DNA of 54,773 bases from Branchiostoma floridae (lineage: Eukaryota; Chordata; Leptocardii; Amphioxiformes; Branchiostomatidae): NCBI RefSeq assembly GCF_000003815.2, contig NC_049982.1, forward strand, positions 4,535,210 to 4,589,982, in the 5' to 3' direction. Position 1 is the stretch's first letter. Each line of letters opens with the position of its first letter. Below are positions 13,501 to 21,618 of this stretch, piece by piece. The notes under the pieces are model-generated. The model saw only the letters and a program-made list of their open reading frames with translations, was not told where the DNA came from and searched no databases. The position numbers and the translations under genes are program-made.

Positions 13501-16500
13501 TTCATCATAGCTGAGCGCATGGTCTTTTTAGCGAATGCCCACAAACGCCCACTCTAGAGAAGTCCGCGCTGCACGAATCTCATTTTTTTTGCTTGGAATA
13601 TGTCCACGTTGTGCTCCCATGTGTCAATCCTGAGTTTCAAGTCAATCCATTGACCCGAAGTGACATAAATCAAAGTTTTCGATTCTCGATGGTCTTTTTA
13701 GCGAACGCCCACAAAATGTCTTTTTAGCGAATGCCCACTATATCCACAAAAATATCGGCCGTCGCGCAACGACACCTAAACCTACCGCCACAAACATGTT
13801 CAAGATGGTGTCCCATTGATGTGTACGGAGTTTCCGTGCTTTACAAGCAATTTTAAGTCCCTGTTTTTGGTCAAAATGTACGCGCCGATACTACCATACA
13901 TTAACAATAGCAATTCAAAATGGCGGGCACTAGTCATGTGACCTCCTTGCGGGACTGTTCTATAAGTATCGCGGGAGGGACTGTTGCATCATAGCTAATC
14001 ATACAACCATTTGAGAGTGAATTCTGAACAAGATTTTCATTTCATAGTGCTATCATCTGACTGATATTTACATTGTGGTCCTTTTTTCTGTGCTATTATT
14101 ACCCAGGTTTGAGGAACTTAGTGCAAAGATGGATATTGATTCACCTCAGTGCCCAATTAATGTACAAAAGGCTCAGACACATTAGTGTTATAAACCTGAC
14201 TAGGGGCAGGTAACCAATACTAGAAAAACATAGCTATTTATTATTAACAATACTATTTACATTATAATAATAACTCTTCACCAAACTGGACTTTTCTTAT
14301 CTTTATTTATCACAGAAACATTGTTACAATGAGGATTTGATTAGATGAGTATCTGTTACAGTGTGTACAAACTTATTTCAAATACAAAAATGTATTTCAT
14401 TTCACTTCCTAAATATTTTTAAAGTATTGGAAGAAGTTGACACATAAACAATATTAATTGCATTATTTGTGCGCAGAAAAATGTGACCACATGCTATCAA
14501 TAGCCTAATAAAATGTTGGAACATGGCACGAGCGGGCTCCTCTTCTGAGTACAGAAAGGACATGTTTTATAACATTTACTAGTAGTTATTACGTAGAAAA
14601 TTTCAACTGTAAAATGTACCTTTATTAACATTTACAAACAAATTGTTTTTTTTCTCTTCTTAATAAATGACAACAATACAGGTAAGTAAGGTGTGTTTCC
14701 TTTTATAACAGGCCAGGTAAGACGCCGTACAGGTAAGTAAGGTGTGTTTCCTTTTATAGCAGACCAGGTAAGACACCGTACAGGTGAGTAAGGTGTGTTT
14801 CCTTGACTACAGACTAGGTTAGACGCCGTACAGGTGAGTAACGTGTATTTCCTTTGATTACAGACCAGGTAAGACACCGTACAGGTGAGTAACGTGTATT
14901 TCCTTTGATTACAGACCAGGTAAGACACTATACAGGTGAGTAACGTGTATTTCCTTTGATAACAGGTCAGGTAAGACACCATACAGGTTAGTAAGGTGTG
15001 TTTCTTTTTATAACAGACCAGGTATGACACCGTACATGTGAGTAACGTGTATTTCCTTTGATTACAGACCAGGTAAGACACCATACAGGTGAGTAACGTG
15101 TATTTCCTTTCATTACAGACCAGGTAAGACACCGCACAGGAGAGTAAGGTGTGTTTCCTTTGTCTATAGACCAGATAGGGTATTACACAGGTGAGTTAGG
15201 CGTCTTTCCTTTGCCTATATACCATAAAGGCCATTATACAGGTGAGTAAGGCGTCTTTTCTTTGCCTATAGACCAGATAGGGTATTATGCAGGTGAGTAA
15301 AGCAACTTTCCTTTGCCTATAGACCAGATAGGGTATTACACAGGTAAGTTAGGTGTCTTTCCTTCGCCTATATACCAGATGGGGCATTATACAGGTAAGT
15401 AAGGTGTCTTTCCCTTGCCTATATACCAGATAGGCAATTATACAGGTGAGTAAGGTGTCTTTCCTTTGCCTATAGACCAGATAGGCCATTATACAGGTAA
15501 GTAAGATGTCTTTCCTTTGCCTATAGACCAGCTAGGGTATTATACAGGTGAGTAAAGCAACTTTCCTTTGCCTATATACTACCATATAGGCCATTATACA
15601 GGTGAGTAAGGCGTCTTTCCTTTGCCTATAGACCAGATAGGTATTATACAGGTGAGTAAAGCAACTTACTTACCTGTATAATGTCTTACCTGGTCTGTAA
15701 ACAAAGGAAATACACGTTACTCACCTGTATGGTGTCTTACCTGGTCTGTAATCAAAGGAAATACACGTTACTCACCTGTACGGTGTCTTACCTAGTCTGC
15801 AGTCAAGGAAACACACCTTACTCACCTGTACGGTGTCTTACCTGGTCTGTAATCAAAGGAAATACACGTTACTCACCTGTACGGTGTCTTACCTGGTCTG
15901 TTATAAAAGGAAACACACCTTACTTACCTGTATGGTGTCTTACCTGGTCTGTAATCAAAGGTAATACACGTTACTCACCTGTACGGTGTCTTACCTAGTC
16001 TGTAGTCAAGGAAACACACCTTACTCATCTGTACGGTGTCTTACCTGGTCTGTAATCAAAGGAAATACACGTTACTCACCTGTACGGTGTCTTACCTAGT
16101 CTGCAGTCAAGGAAACACACCTTACTCACCTGTACGGTGTCTTACCTGGTCTGCTATAAAAGGAAACACACCTTACTTACCTGTACGGCGTCTTACCTGG
16201 CCTGTTATAAAAGGAAACACACCTTACTTACCTGTATTGTTGTCATTTATTAAGAAGAGAAAAAAACAATTTGTTTGTAAATGTTAATTTTACAATTGAA
16301 ATTTTCTACGTCATAACTAAATGTTATAAAACATTTCCTTTCTGTACTCAGAAGAGGAGCCCGCTTGTGCCATGTTCCAACATTTTATTAGGCTATTGAT
16401 AGCATGTGGTCACATTTTACTGCACCCAAATAATGCAATTAATATTGTTTATGTGTCAACTTCTTCCAATACTTTAAAAATATTTAGGAAGTGAAATGAA

Positions 16501-19500
16501 ATACATTTTTGTATTTGAAATAAGTTTGTACACACTGTAACAGATACTCATCTAATCAAATCCTCATTGTAACAATGTTTCTGTGATAAATAAAGATAAG
16601 AAAAGTCCAGTTTGGTGAAGAGTTATTATTATAATGTAAATAGTATTGTTAATAATAAATAGCTATGTTTTTCTAGTATTGGTTACCTGCCCCTAGTCAG
16701 GTTTATAACACTAATGTGTCTGAGCCTTTTGTACATTAATTGGGCACTGAGGTGAATCAATATCCATATTTGCACTAAGTTCCTCAAACCTGGGTAATAA
16801 TAGCACAGAAAAAAGGACCACAATGTAAATATCAGTCAGATGATAGCACTATGAAATGAAAATCTTGTTCAGAATTCACTCTCAAATGGTTGTATGATTA
16901 GCTATGATACAACAGTCCCTCCCGCGATACTTATAGAACAGTCCCGCAAGGAGGTCACATGACTAGTGCCCGCCATTTTGAATTGCTATTGTTAATGTAT
17001 GGTAGTATCGGCGCGTACATTTTGACCAAAAACAGGGACTTAAAATTGCTTGTAAAGCACGGAAACTCCGTACACATCAATGGGACACCATCTTGAACAT
17101 GTTTGTGGCGGTAGGTTTAGGTGTCGTTGCGCGACGGCCGATATTTTTGTGGATATAGTGGGCATTCGCTAAAAAGACATTTTGTGGGCGTTCGCTAAAA
17201 AGACCATCGAGAATCGAAAACTTTTATTTATGTCACTTCGGGTCAATGGATTGACTTGAAACTCAGGATTAATACATGGGAGCACAACGTGGACATATTC
17301 CAAGCAAAAAAAATGAGATTCGTGCAGCGCGGACTTCTCTAGAGTGGGCGTTTGTGGGCATTCGCTAAAAAGACCCTCCCATAGCTGAGTAATCATACTG
17401 CCAATCTTGGTCTTTTTCTGTGCTTGAGACACCAGACCTCTCAGCTTTAGCTTGTGATAGTCAGCTGACACGCAGTACTGAGGTACATTTTTTATGATTA
17501 ATACTGGTCTTGAGTTTGCATCTGTCCTCGAGAGTTACATTTAGTAATTTTTTTCTAATTTACAACGTGTTATTCTACTTAAGCCTAATGGCAGTAAATT
17601 ACTCGAGCAACTGGATATGATTTTGGAAATGGTCAGATGTTTCATTAGGTCAGACATTGCATCTACTACCAGTGGATTCTACCTGAAATGTCTGTAAACT
17701 TTGCAAAATCATATCCAGTTGCTTGTATATGTCTTGAGTAACCGCTTGTTGGTATCTTATTACCTTGATGTCTGAACATCATCTCCATATTCTTCTACTT
17801 AGTAGATAAAGTACAATGATGTAGGCATGTACACTTGTCATTATAAATCCATTTGTAACTGTCGTTGACTGTCAGCAGGACTAGCCCTTTGTAATAGCCA
17901 CAGGCTAGTTGGGCAACCCTGGCTGTGTGTGCTGAACAGCCAAACCAATAAATAAATAAATAGCATAAATGATGGTCCAAGTTACTTGCTATATACCAAA
18001 GTGTTTCTGTTTCGAAGCTAACAAAGACTTCTTATTGTTTCCCCCAGAGTGGAAAGTCGACCTACCTGAAGCAGATAGCCCTGCTTCAGATCATGGCCCA
18101 GGCTGGCTCATACGTCCCCGCCGAGTACGGGTCCTTCCGCGTTGCCGACCAGATCTTCTCTCGCATCGGCAGCGATGATGACATCGAGACTAATGCCTCG
18201 ACCTTCATGCTGGAGGTGAGAAGTTTTATGGAAACTACCTTTTTGTTTATGTTACAATTTTAAGACCTTAAATCCGTATACAAAATAAAGCACTTAATTA
18301 CCAACAAGCTTTCAATCAGTCCTCTGATCCTTATCTAGTTGAAATGACCCAAAGCCTTAGTCACACATCCGGACCTGAAGTGTGACGTCAACAAAGGGTC
18401 AAAGGTGCTTGCCAGTTGGAATCAGCCCCTGTCTCGGTTGACCTTTTTGTTTGTTATTTGTTTTGTTTGTTGGCAGCGATGACGACACGGAAACTAATGC
18501 CTCCACTTTCATGCTGGAGGTCAGAAGTTTTATGGAATCCATCTTTTTTGTTTGTTTAATTGTTTTTTGTTGGCAGTGATGAAGACATCGAAACTTAGAA
18601 TGCCTCAACTTTCATGATGGAAGTCAGAAATTTTTCTGGAATCCATGTTGTTGTTTTTTTTTGTTTGTTTGTTGGCAGTGACGACGACATTGAAACTAAC
18701 GCCTCCACCTTCCTGTTGGAGGTGAGAGGTTTTACGGAATCCATTTTTATTCTTTTTATTTTTGTCTTCACATAATCAGTAAAACCACCTTTAGGCACAA
18801 CACACCTCCCCAGTTTTGTACAGTAGGTACAAGCTAAGCAAGCCCTGACTGTAAGGTTTGATCCCGCCTTGATGGACCCCTACTGTCATGAATAGAGCTA
18901 AATTGATTGTGTAATCTTATACTTATATATTCTTTTCAATATGTTCCTCATATTTTCTACTTAAAGTGATTTCACATTGGATAAACCTTTTGCCATTGAT
19001 TTCTCAGATGAGGGAGGTAAACTACATCGTCCAGAATGCAACCAACAACTCCCTCATCATCATAGACGAGTTAGGACGAGGTAGGATGGGTGTTGTACAT
19101 GCAAGCTACTCCTGCACTGTCTCATGACTTGTTTGCCTGACTTTATGTTAACAGGGGGGTTCCCAGAAATAGGAAGAACTTGAATACAGATGTAAGCTCC
19201 TTTTACTGATTTAAGTATCTGTCAGGTTATTGGACTAGTTAAACTGTAATATCCAACAGAAAAATTGGACTCACCCAAATTTTCGACTGAACAGCACCTG
19301 TCTTTGTCAAGGAATGAACAATCCACTGCTGTCGTGACATCACGTTATGAAAATAGAAAACGTGACTCAGTAAGCAGTGGATCATACGTTACAGGAAGTC
19401 TATGGCGCCCACCGTCTCTGTTCAGGGATGGTTGTAAAGCTCTGATGTAGATGGCTTTTTTGATCCCTCTAGCGAAAATGTCTTGTTCTATGTCCAAGGT

Positions 19501-21618
19501 TTATTTTGTTTCTGATGACATATGAATCAATCAAGGTAGTTGATGTATGGAGTCAGAGAATGAATGATGCTTGTGAACAGTAAAGTAGGAAATACAGATT
19601 GTACAATGCAATTGCTGAGCTTGTTTGTTTGTTTGTTTGTATTATGCTTTTTCAGGCACAAGCAATGAGGAGGGAGTGGGGCTCTGCCATGCCATCTGTG
19701 AATACCTGCTCAGTCTTAAGGTTTGTTTTCATGTCTCTTTTGTCTTGGACATACCATGGTCTCTAATTCTATGGATGGTTGAACTAGCCAAGTTGTAAGT
19801 TAACTTTATACTCTCTGTGTAGTAAGTTTCACCAGAACAGCTACATGTATTTCCCCAGGCTTTCACCTTCTTTGCCACCCACTTCCTGGAGCTGACCAGT
19901 CTGGACAGCCTCTATCCTAATGTGGAGAAGTGAGTCACATAATACATTCTGTATATTAATGTACTTATTGATAAGTGAAAGATGTTCATCCAAACGATTT
20001 TGAAATTGACATGGTTCATAGAAAATACAGGCATTCTAATGGTCTACTCTATCTTTCCTCATTTTGAGCATCTTTTTTCACATTTTGTTAACCTGCATAT
20101 GATGATATGCTTCTTTGCTATCTAGAAGTATAATGTAGCATCTTGACCTGACCTGAACTATGCGATGCCTTGTTGCTATAGTTACCATTTTGAGGTCCTA
20201 CGCACCTTCAGCGAGGTGGGAAACTGCCACAAGATCTCGTACACACACGTGCTGTCCAAGGGGCACACTGAGGAGAAACACTACGGTAGGCTTGTCGTAG
20301 TAATTTTGTCATGGTCATCATCATCTAACAATTAAGTTGGGACTAAATTTATAGATTCCATGTCACATATTCTTGTTTTTCTTGTTAATTGGTTTAAATT
20401 TGGCTGTTCAGCACTCCCAGCTAGGGCTACCCAACTAGCCTGTGGCTATTACAAAGGGCTATCCCAACTGACAGACAATACAAAATTGATGGAAGTTGAC
20501 ATGGATGGATTTTGTGGTCTTTCGATGCTCTCTAAGCAGAGCTGCAGCTCTGGCTGTTTTTGACGTGATTTAGGGCATTTTTGTCTTTCTTTTCTGTACT
20601 GTTTTCCTTTTATGTATGTCTGTCGGCCAAGCAGACATGAAGGAAACGGTACAAAATAAAAAAGCCAGGCAAAAATGCCTAAAAACGTCAAAAACAGCTG
20701 GAGCCAAACCTCTGCTACAGGAGTTTCATATTGCACCCTAGACCAAGTGCTACAAATATTTTCTCATTGACATGAATTCCAACAAAAATTTGACTCCAAA
20801 AGTAAGTCAGACTCAGCTTCCCCACAGGTCTCCAGCTAGCCGAGGTGTCCACCCTGCCCAGCACTGTGGTACAAGAGGCCAAGAGGATCGCTGCAGAAAT
20901 CACCCAGCAGAAAAAGGTAAGCTAAATTGTGTGTATAATAATATGTACTATGACTATCAACAGCTGAAAAATTATAATTGAAAGCAGTGGGTCAAGAAGA
21001 TTGTTAACTAGCAGAAAAAAGGTATCTAGAATGGTCTCGACCATGGCCATACATGTGGTCAACCAAGGAGGTTGAAAGAGGGACCTCATTGGTTCAACTA
21101 CCATAGATTTTTAAAAATTTTTCTTTACATCTGTTTTAACTTTTTTTTTTGAGATCGTTGAGAACCTGTAAAACTTTATGGGGAGCTTGTCTTAGCACTT
21201 GTGTATGCGTACTATCCATTAAAAAAGATTGTTTGGCATCAAGCTTAAATCTTACATACATGTACAATGTAGTACTGTATGTGCAAATGACCATAAGGAT
21301 CCAAGGGGCAAAATGTAACCTAAAGAAAATTTACCATATATAGGGGTTACAGCATTTACATGGTCTTGACATTACACATTCTTCCAAGTTGAACAAAACC
21401 AATCAACAAATTCAGATTCTTGATATGTCAAATATTCCACCCGTAAGCTGAACCAAACCTGCAGTACTGAATCCAGGCAGCAGAGGGCGGTGTTCAGACT
21501 CGCCACGCGGCTGATGCAGGCTGCTCGGAACTCCCGTCTGGACGAAGACAGTCTCCGAGAGTACCTGAAGAGTCTCAAGAAACAGTACGAGACTGACTGC
21601 CAACCTGTCGAGGAGTAA
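1321..21618 (+). CDS. MSH4: MSH4, meiotic MutS homologue (27 coding exons)
   Basis: MSH4 pairs with MSH5 (MutS-gamma), a nuclear clamp that stabilises meiotic recombination intermediates and promotes crossovers; unlike mismatch-repair MutS proteins it lacks the mismatch-binding domain. Exons I place: 1321-1550, 2236-2393, 3116-3201, 3290-3352, 3789-3912, 4525-4591, 4963-5084, 5461-5604, 6599-6679, 7992-8182, 8749-8868, 9273-9285, 9599-9652, 10121-10218, 10629-10715, 11241-11253, 11698-11743, 12364-12488, 12975-13069, 13418-13465, 18048-18215, 19008-19080, 19656-19720, 19859-19929, 20182-20285, 20828-20916, 21481-21618. All introns are GT-AG, every phase joins, and the total is 2673 nt (890 aa, against ~936 in human). 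The Ser/Thr-rich N-terminus leads into a family-typical [19 protein letters not shown] block. Walker A (TGPNM/SGKST) is near residue 651-660, Walker B (IIIDELGRG) near 728-736, and FATHFLEL follows. The ATG at 1321 has A at -3 and an upstream in-frame stop. The 100-N gap lies in intron 10. The identification is firm; the first exon is the least certain part. Confidence 0.95.
1840..2070. repeat. Dispersed repeat, copy A (intron 1)
   Basis: The block contains TGTATCTGTATCTACA, then a GCAGGCACGCAGC-type core and a GCAGCTGGTTATATTACAC segment. A related copy lies at 4200-4370 in intron 5, with the same order of motifs (TGTATCTGTATGTATCTG, GCAGGCACGCAGC, CAGCTAGTTACATTACAC). It is non-coding. I recognise this family as common in amphioxus DNA, which is part of the basis for the organism call. 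Confidence 0.6.
2411..2575. mobile_element. MITE with CTCCAAGCAGATC inverted ends, copy 1
   Basis: The left end CTCCAAGCAGATCCTACG and right end ...AGATCTGCTTGGAG are inverted. A same-family copy lies at 26354-26516 in C2CD5. This copy starts 17 bases after the donor of MSH4 exon 2. No protein is encoded, so it is a non-autonomous DNA transposon. Confidence 0.75.
2876..2970. repeat. Partial MITE-like repeat, inverted relative to 9768-9968
   Basis: Contains ACTGTAATTCCTGA, GCAGTGACGACTGTA and AACTTATCATTACC. The reverse complement of 9768-9968 shows the same order (CGTAATTCCTGA, ACAGTGATGACTGTA, AACTTATCAGTACC). Confidence 0.55.
3980..4021. repeat. Perfect 19-bp hairpin in MSH4 intron 5
   Basis: Arms 3980-3998 and 4003-4021 are exact reverse complements (CTCTTTCTATATCTGACTC) around a 4-base ACCA loop. 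It lies about 70 bases after the donor of exon 5. No function is evident. Confidence 0.85.
4200..4370. repeat. Dispersed repeat, copy B (intron 5)
   Basis: Second, more diverged copy of the element at 1840-2070 in the same orientation, sharing the GCAGGCACGCAGC core and the following AGCAGCTAGTTACATTACAC-type segment. Confidence 0.6.
4650..4835. repeat. Dispersed repeat, inverted copy at 31110-31300
   Basis: Intron 6 sequence containing CTGGGACCTAAAAGAGGATGA, ATTACTCCCACAGTAAG and CCAATTAAGGGAGTAAG. The block at 31110-31300 in C2CD5 carries the same motifs on the other strand. Confidence 0.55.
5538..5930 (+). repeat. Tandem copies of MSH4 exon 8 3' edge plus donor (4 units)
   Basis: The last ~67 bases of exon 8 ([21 protein letters not shown]) and the first ~35 bases of intron 8 recur three more times after the real donor at 5605. 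Unit ends (exon-like part) fall at 5604, 5707, 5812 and 5909. Each copy keeps CCTGTG/GT at the junction. The intronic part, if read through, gives a TAG stop. The copies are nearly identical to each other, so the duplication looks recent. Confidence 0.9.
6840..7340. repeat. Tandem duplication in MSH4 intron 9 with an insertion
   Basis: A segment with GTGCTGAAATGGGTGT, CAGTGATCATGTAGATG and CATCCAACTAAAA occurs about twice. The first copy is interrupted by a block around 6925-7015 (GTTTGTTTGTTTGAACC, GGCCTGCAGGCCGC) that looks like a separate repeat. No coding content. Confidence 0.55.
7412..7995. repeat. 45-bp minisatellite abutting MSH4 exon 10 acceptor
   Basis: There is one 44-bp variant unit (7412-7455) and then twelve near-identical 45-bp units (7456-7995), each starting GTACAGGGATACATGTAGG and ending GTTCCCCTGTAGTTAT. 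The final unit runs straight into exon 10: its CCCCTGTAG is the exon's acceptor. Because 45 is divisible by 3 and no unit has a stop in this frame, the array is an open frame continuous with exon 10 (15-residue unit [15 protein letters not shown]). Open frames on the other strand through the array are by-products of the repeat length. Confidence 0.95.
8187..8286. other. Assembly gap (100 N)
   Basis: Exactly 100 N, the usual placeholder for a gap of unknown size. It begins four bases after the MSH4 exon 10 donor (AAT/GTGA), so no coding sequence is demonstrably lost. Confidence 0.99.
8860..9070 (+). repeat. Duplication of MSH4 exon 11 donor region
   Basis: The sequence around the donor of exon 11 (GCTGTCAGG/GTATGTCTC at 8869) and the next ~95 bases recur at about 8966-9068, with the same CTGTCAGG/GTATGTCTC junction (GT at 8975) and the shared AGATGTACACATTTTAT and CAGCATGC motifs. 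The copies are diverged, so this is an older event than the exon 8 array. Confidence 0.8.
9070..9180. repeat. Dispersed repeat family (GAAANGGTCAGACGT type), copy 1
   Basis: Contains AGCAACAGTTACTGGATTGA, TTGGAAATGGTCAGACAG and GCATCCACTACC. Copies sharing these motifs in one orientation or the other lie at 12205-12330, 17595-17780, 30385-30490 and 32895-33000. Confidence 0.6.
9273..9285 (+). CDS. MSH4: MSH4 micro-exon 12 (13 nt)
   Basis: The 13-nt exon encodes PNIN plus the first base of a Gly codon. It is flanked by a pyrimidine-rich acceptor ending CCCCAG and a GTGAGT donor. It fills exactly the gap between exon 11 (ending ...CFAVR) and exon 13 (starting [10 protein letters not shown]), and without it the frame breaks. 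Confidence 0.88.
9768..9968. mobile_element. MITE-like element in MSH4 intron 13
   Basis: AT-rich block bounded by TACTGTAATTC-type and GAATTACGGTA-type inverted ends, containing repeated TTCTCGG(T/A)AC motifs. An inverted, partial relative lies at 2876-2970. No open frame of note. Confidence 0.5.
11241..11253 (+). CDS. MSH4: MSH4 micro-exon 16 (13 nt)
   Basis: The second 13-nt exon encodes IKMN plus one base. It lies between a CCTTGACAG acceptor and a GTATGT donor. It supplies the DLIKMN-type peptide conserved in MSH4 between exon 15 (...FTTTDL) and exon 17 ([11 protein letters not shown]). Phase is restored only when it is included. Confidence 0.88.
11988..12168. mobile_element. MITE with CAGTCAAACCTGT inverted ends
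   Basis: Left end CAGTCAAACCTGTCTATAGT and right end ACAGGTTTGACTG are inverted and flanked by TATA on both sides. The interior repeats GTGGCCACTATAGACAGGTGG. This terminal motif is typical of a widespread family of animal DNA transposons. A related half-copy is at 42003-42078. Confidence 0.8.
12205..12330. repeat. Dispersed repeat family, copy 2 (inverted)
   Basis: Shows GTCACTGACGAAAGATACTGG, CATCTGACCATTTCC and ACTGCTTTTTGGCGTATCTT, the reverse-strand form of the family seen at 9070-9180. Confidence 0.6.
13506..17389. mobile_element. Foldback transposon with ~1.7-2.1 kb inverted arms and 10-bp TSD
   Basis: The element (13516-17379, 3864 bp) sits in the MSH4 intron that splits Walker A. 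It is flanked by the direct repeat CATAGCTGAG at 13506-13515 and 17380-17389. Its ends are inverted copies that start with GGTCTTTTTAGCGAATGCCC; that motif recurs internally near 13690 and 13722 and in mirror position at the right. About 1.15 kb of unique arm (13516-14678; 16243-17379) leads into arrays of ~51-bp units that meet in a head-to-head inversion near 15667. No transposase is encoded. Long inverted repeats made partly of tandem subrepeats plus a 9-10 bp target duplication are characters of FB/Mutator-like foldback elements. The family assignment is inference. Confidence 0.92.
14679..16242. repeat. Inverted arrays of ~51-bp units inside the foldback element
   Basis: On the + strand, about 20 units run from 14679 to 15667; then about 11 units run inverted from 15668 to 16242. 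A typical left unit reads CAG/GTGAGTAACGTG, then TTTCCTTTGATTACAG, then ACCAG/GTAAGACACC. Outer units carry two donor-like sites. Inner units (from ~15125) replace the second with CAGATAGGGTATTA. Apparent 17-residue-repeat open frames on either strand are artefacts of the 51-base period. Confidence 0.92.
17595..17780. repeat. Dispersed repeat family, copies 3 in both orientations
   Basis: CAACTGGATATGATTTTGG and AAATGGTCAGATGTTTCA face an inverted partner CAAAATCATATCCAGTTGC at about 17703, so two family members form a loose inverted pair in intron 20. Confidence 0.6.
17868..17960. repeat. Dispersed repeat, inverted partner at 20391-20490
   Basis: Carries CCTTTGTAATAGCCACAGGC, TAGTTGGGCAACCC and GCTGAACAGCCAAA. 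The reverse complement of these motifs appears at 20391-20490 (TTTGGCTGTTCAGC, CTACCCAACTAGCC, TGTGGCTATTACAAAGGGC). Confidence 0.65.
18048..18215 (+). CDS. MSH4: MSH4 exon 21, second half of Walker A
   Basis: The exon starts with [14 protein letters not shown], completing the P-loop begun in exon 20 (13418-13465, ending TGPNM), and ends [14 protein letters not shown] before a GTGAGA donor. The 4.6-kb intron between exons 20 and 21 carries the foldback element. The last ~55 bases of this exon have three degraded copies downstream (18470-18745). Confidence 0.95.
18160..18745 (+). repeat. Copies of MSH4 exon 21 3' edge (4 units)
   Basis: The last part of exon 21 (GGCAG/CGATGATGAC...CTGGAG/GTGAGA) recurs at ~18470-18540, 18570-18640 and 18670-18745. 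In the copies a T-rich tract (TTGTTTGTTTGTTGGCAG) now precedes the exonic GGCAG, so it looks like an acceptor. The last copy (18679-18721) ends in an intact GTGAGA donor; the second and third have GTCAGA. Joined after exon 21 in frame, each exon-like copy hits TGA within its first two codons. Confidence 0.88.
18253..18420. repeat. ~165-bp dispersed repeat with TGACGTCA, copy 1
   Basis: Starts TGTTACAATTTTAAGACC, continues ATCAGTCCTCTGATCCTT, and ends AGTGTGACGTCAACAAAGG and GTCAAAGGTGCTT. A copy with the same order is at 33236-33405. Both keep the palindromic TGACGTCA core, the consensus for CREB/ATF proteins. Confidence 0.75.
18800..18885. repeat. Possible tRNA-like SINE fragment
   Basis: Has a B-box-like GGTTTGATCCCG near 18856 but only a weak A-box-like stretch. 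It may be a short SINE remnant in MSH4 intron 21. Confidence 0.3.
20391..20490. repeat. Dispersed repeat, inverted partner of 17868-17960
   Basis: Same family as 17868-17960 on the opposite strand, in MSH4 intron 25. Confidence 0.65.
21481..21618 (+). CDS. MSH4: MSH4 terminal coding exon 27
   Basis: Encodes [18 protein letters not shown] through ...CQPVEE and TAA (21616-21618), matching the C-terminal RAV-LATRL-ARNS pattern of MSH4. The acceptor region is a tandem GGCAGCAG, so the spliceosome could start at 21481 or 21484, changing one Gln. Joining to exon 26 (...ITQQKK) is in phase at either site. Confidence 0.9.
   Translation, partial: QRAVFRLATRLMQAARNSRLDEDSLREYLKSLKKQYETDCQPVEE

Noticed and set aside
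14632-16287. Repeat-containing open frames on both strands in the foldback element, and a CRISPR-like look of regular repeats
   Set aside because: 51-bp units are back-to-back with no unique spacers, lie inside inverted transposon arms in a eukaryotic intron, and the frames are by-products of the triplet-divisible period.
17169-17471. 100-codon minus-strand frame at the right end of the foldback element
   Set aside because: It crosses the element end and target duplication into flanking intron and has no transposase-like motif.
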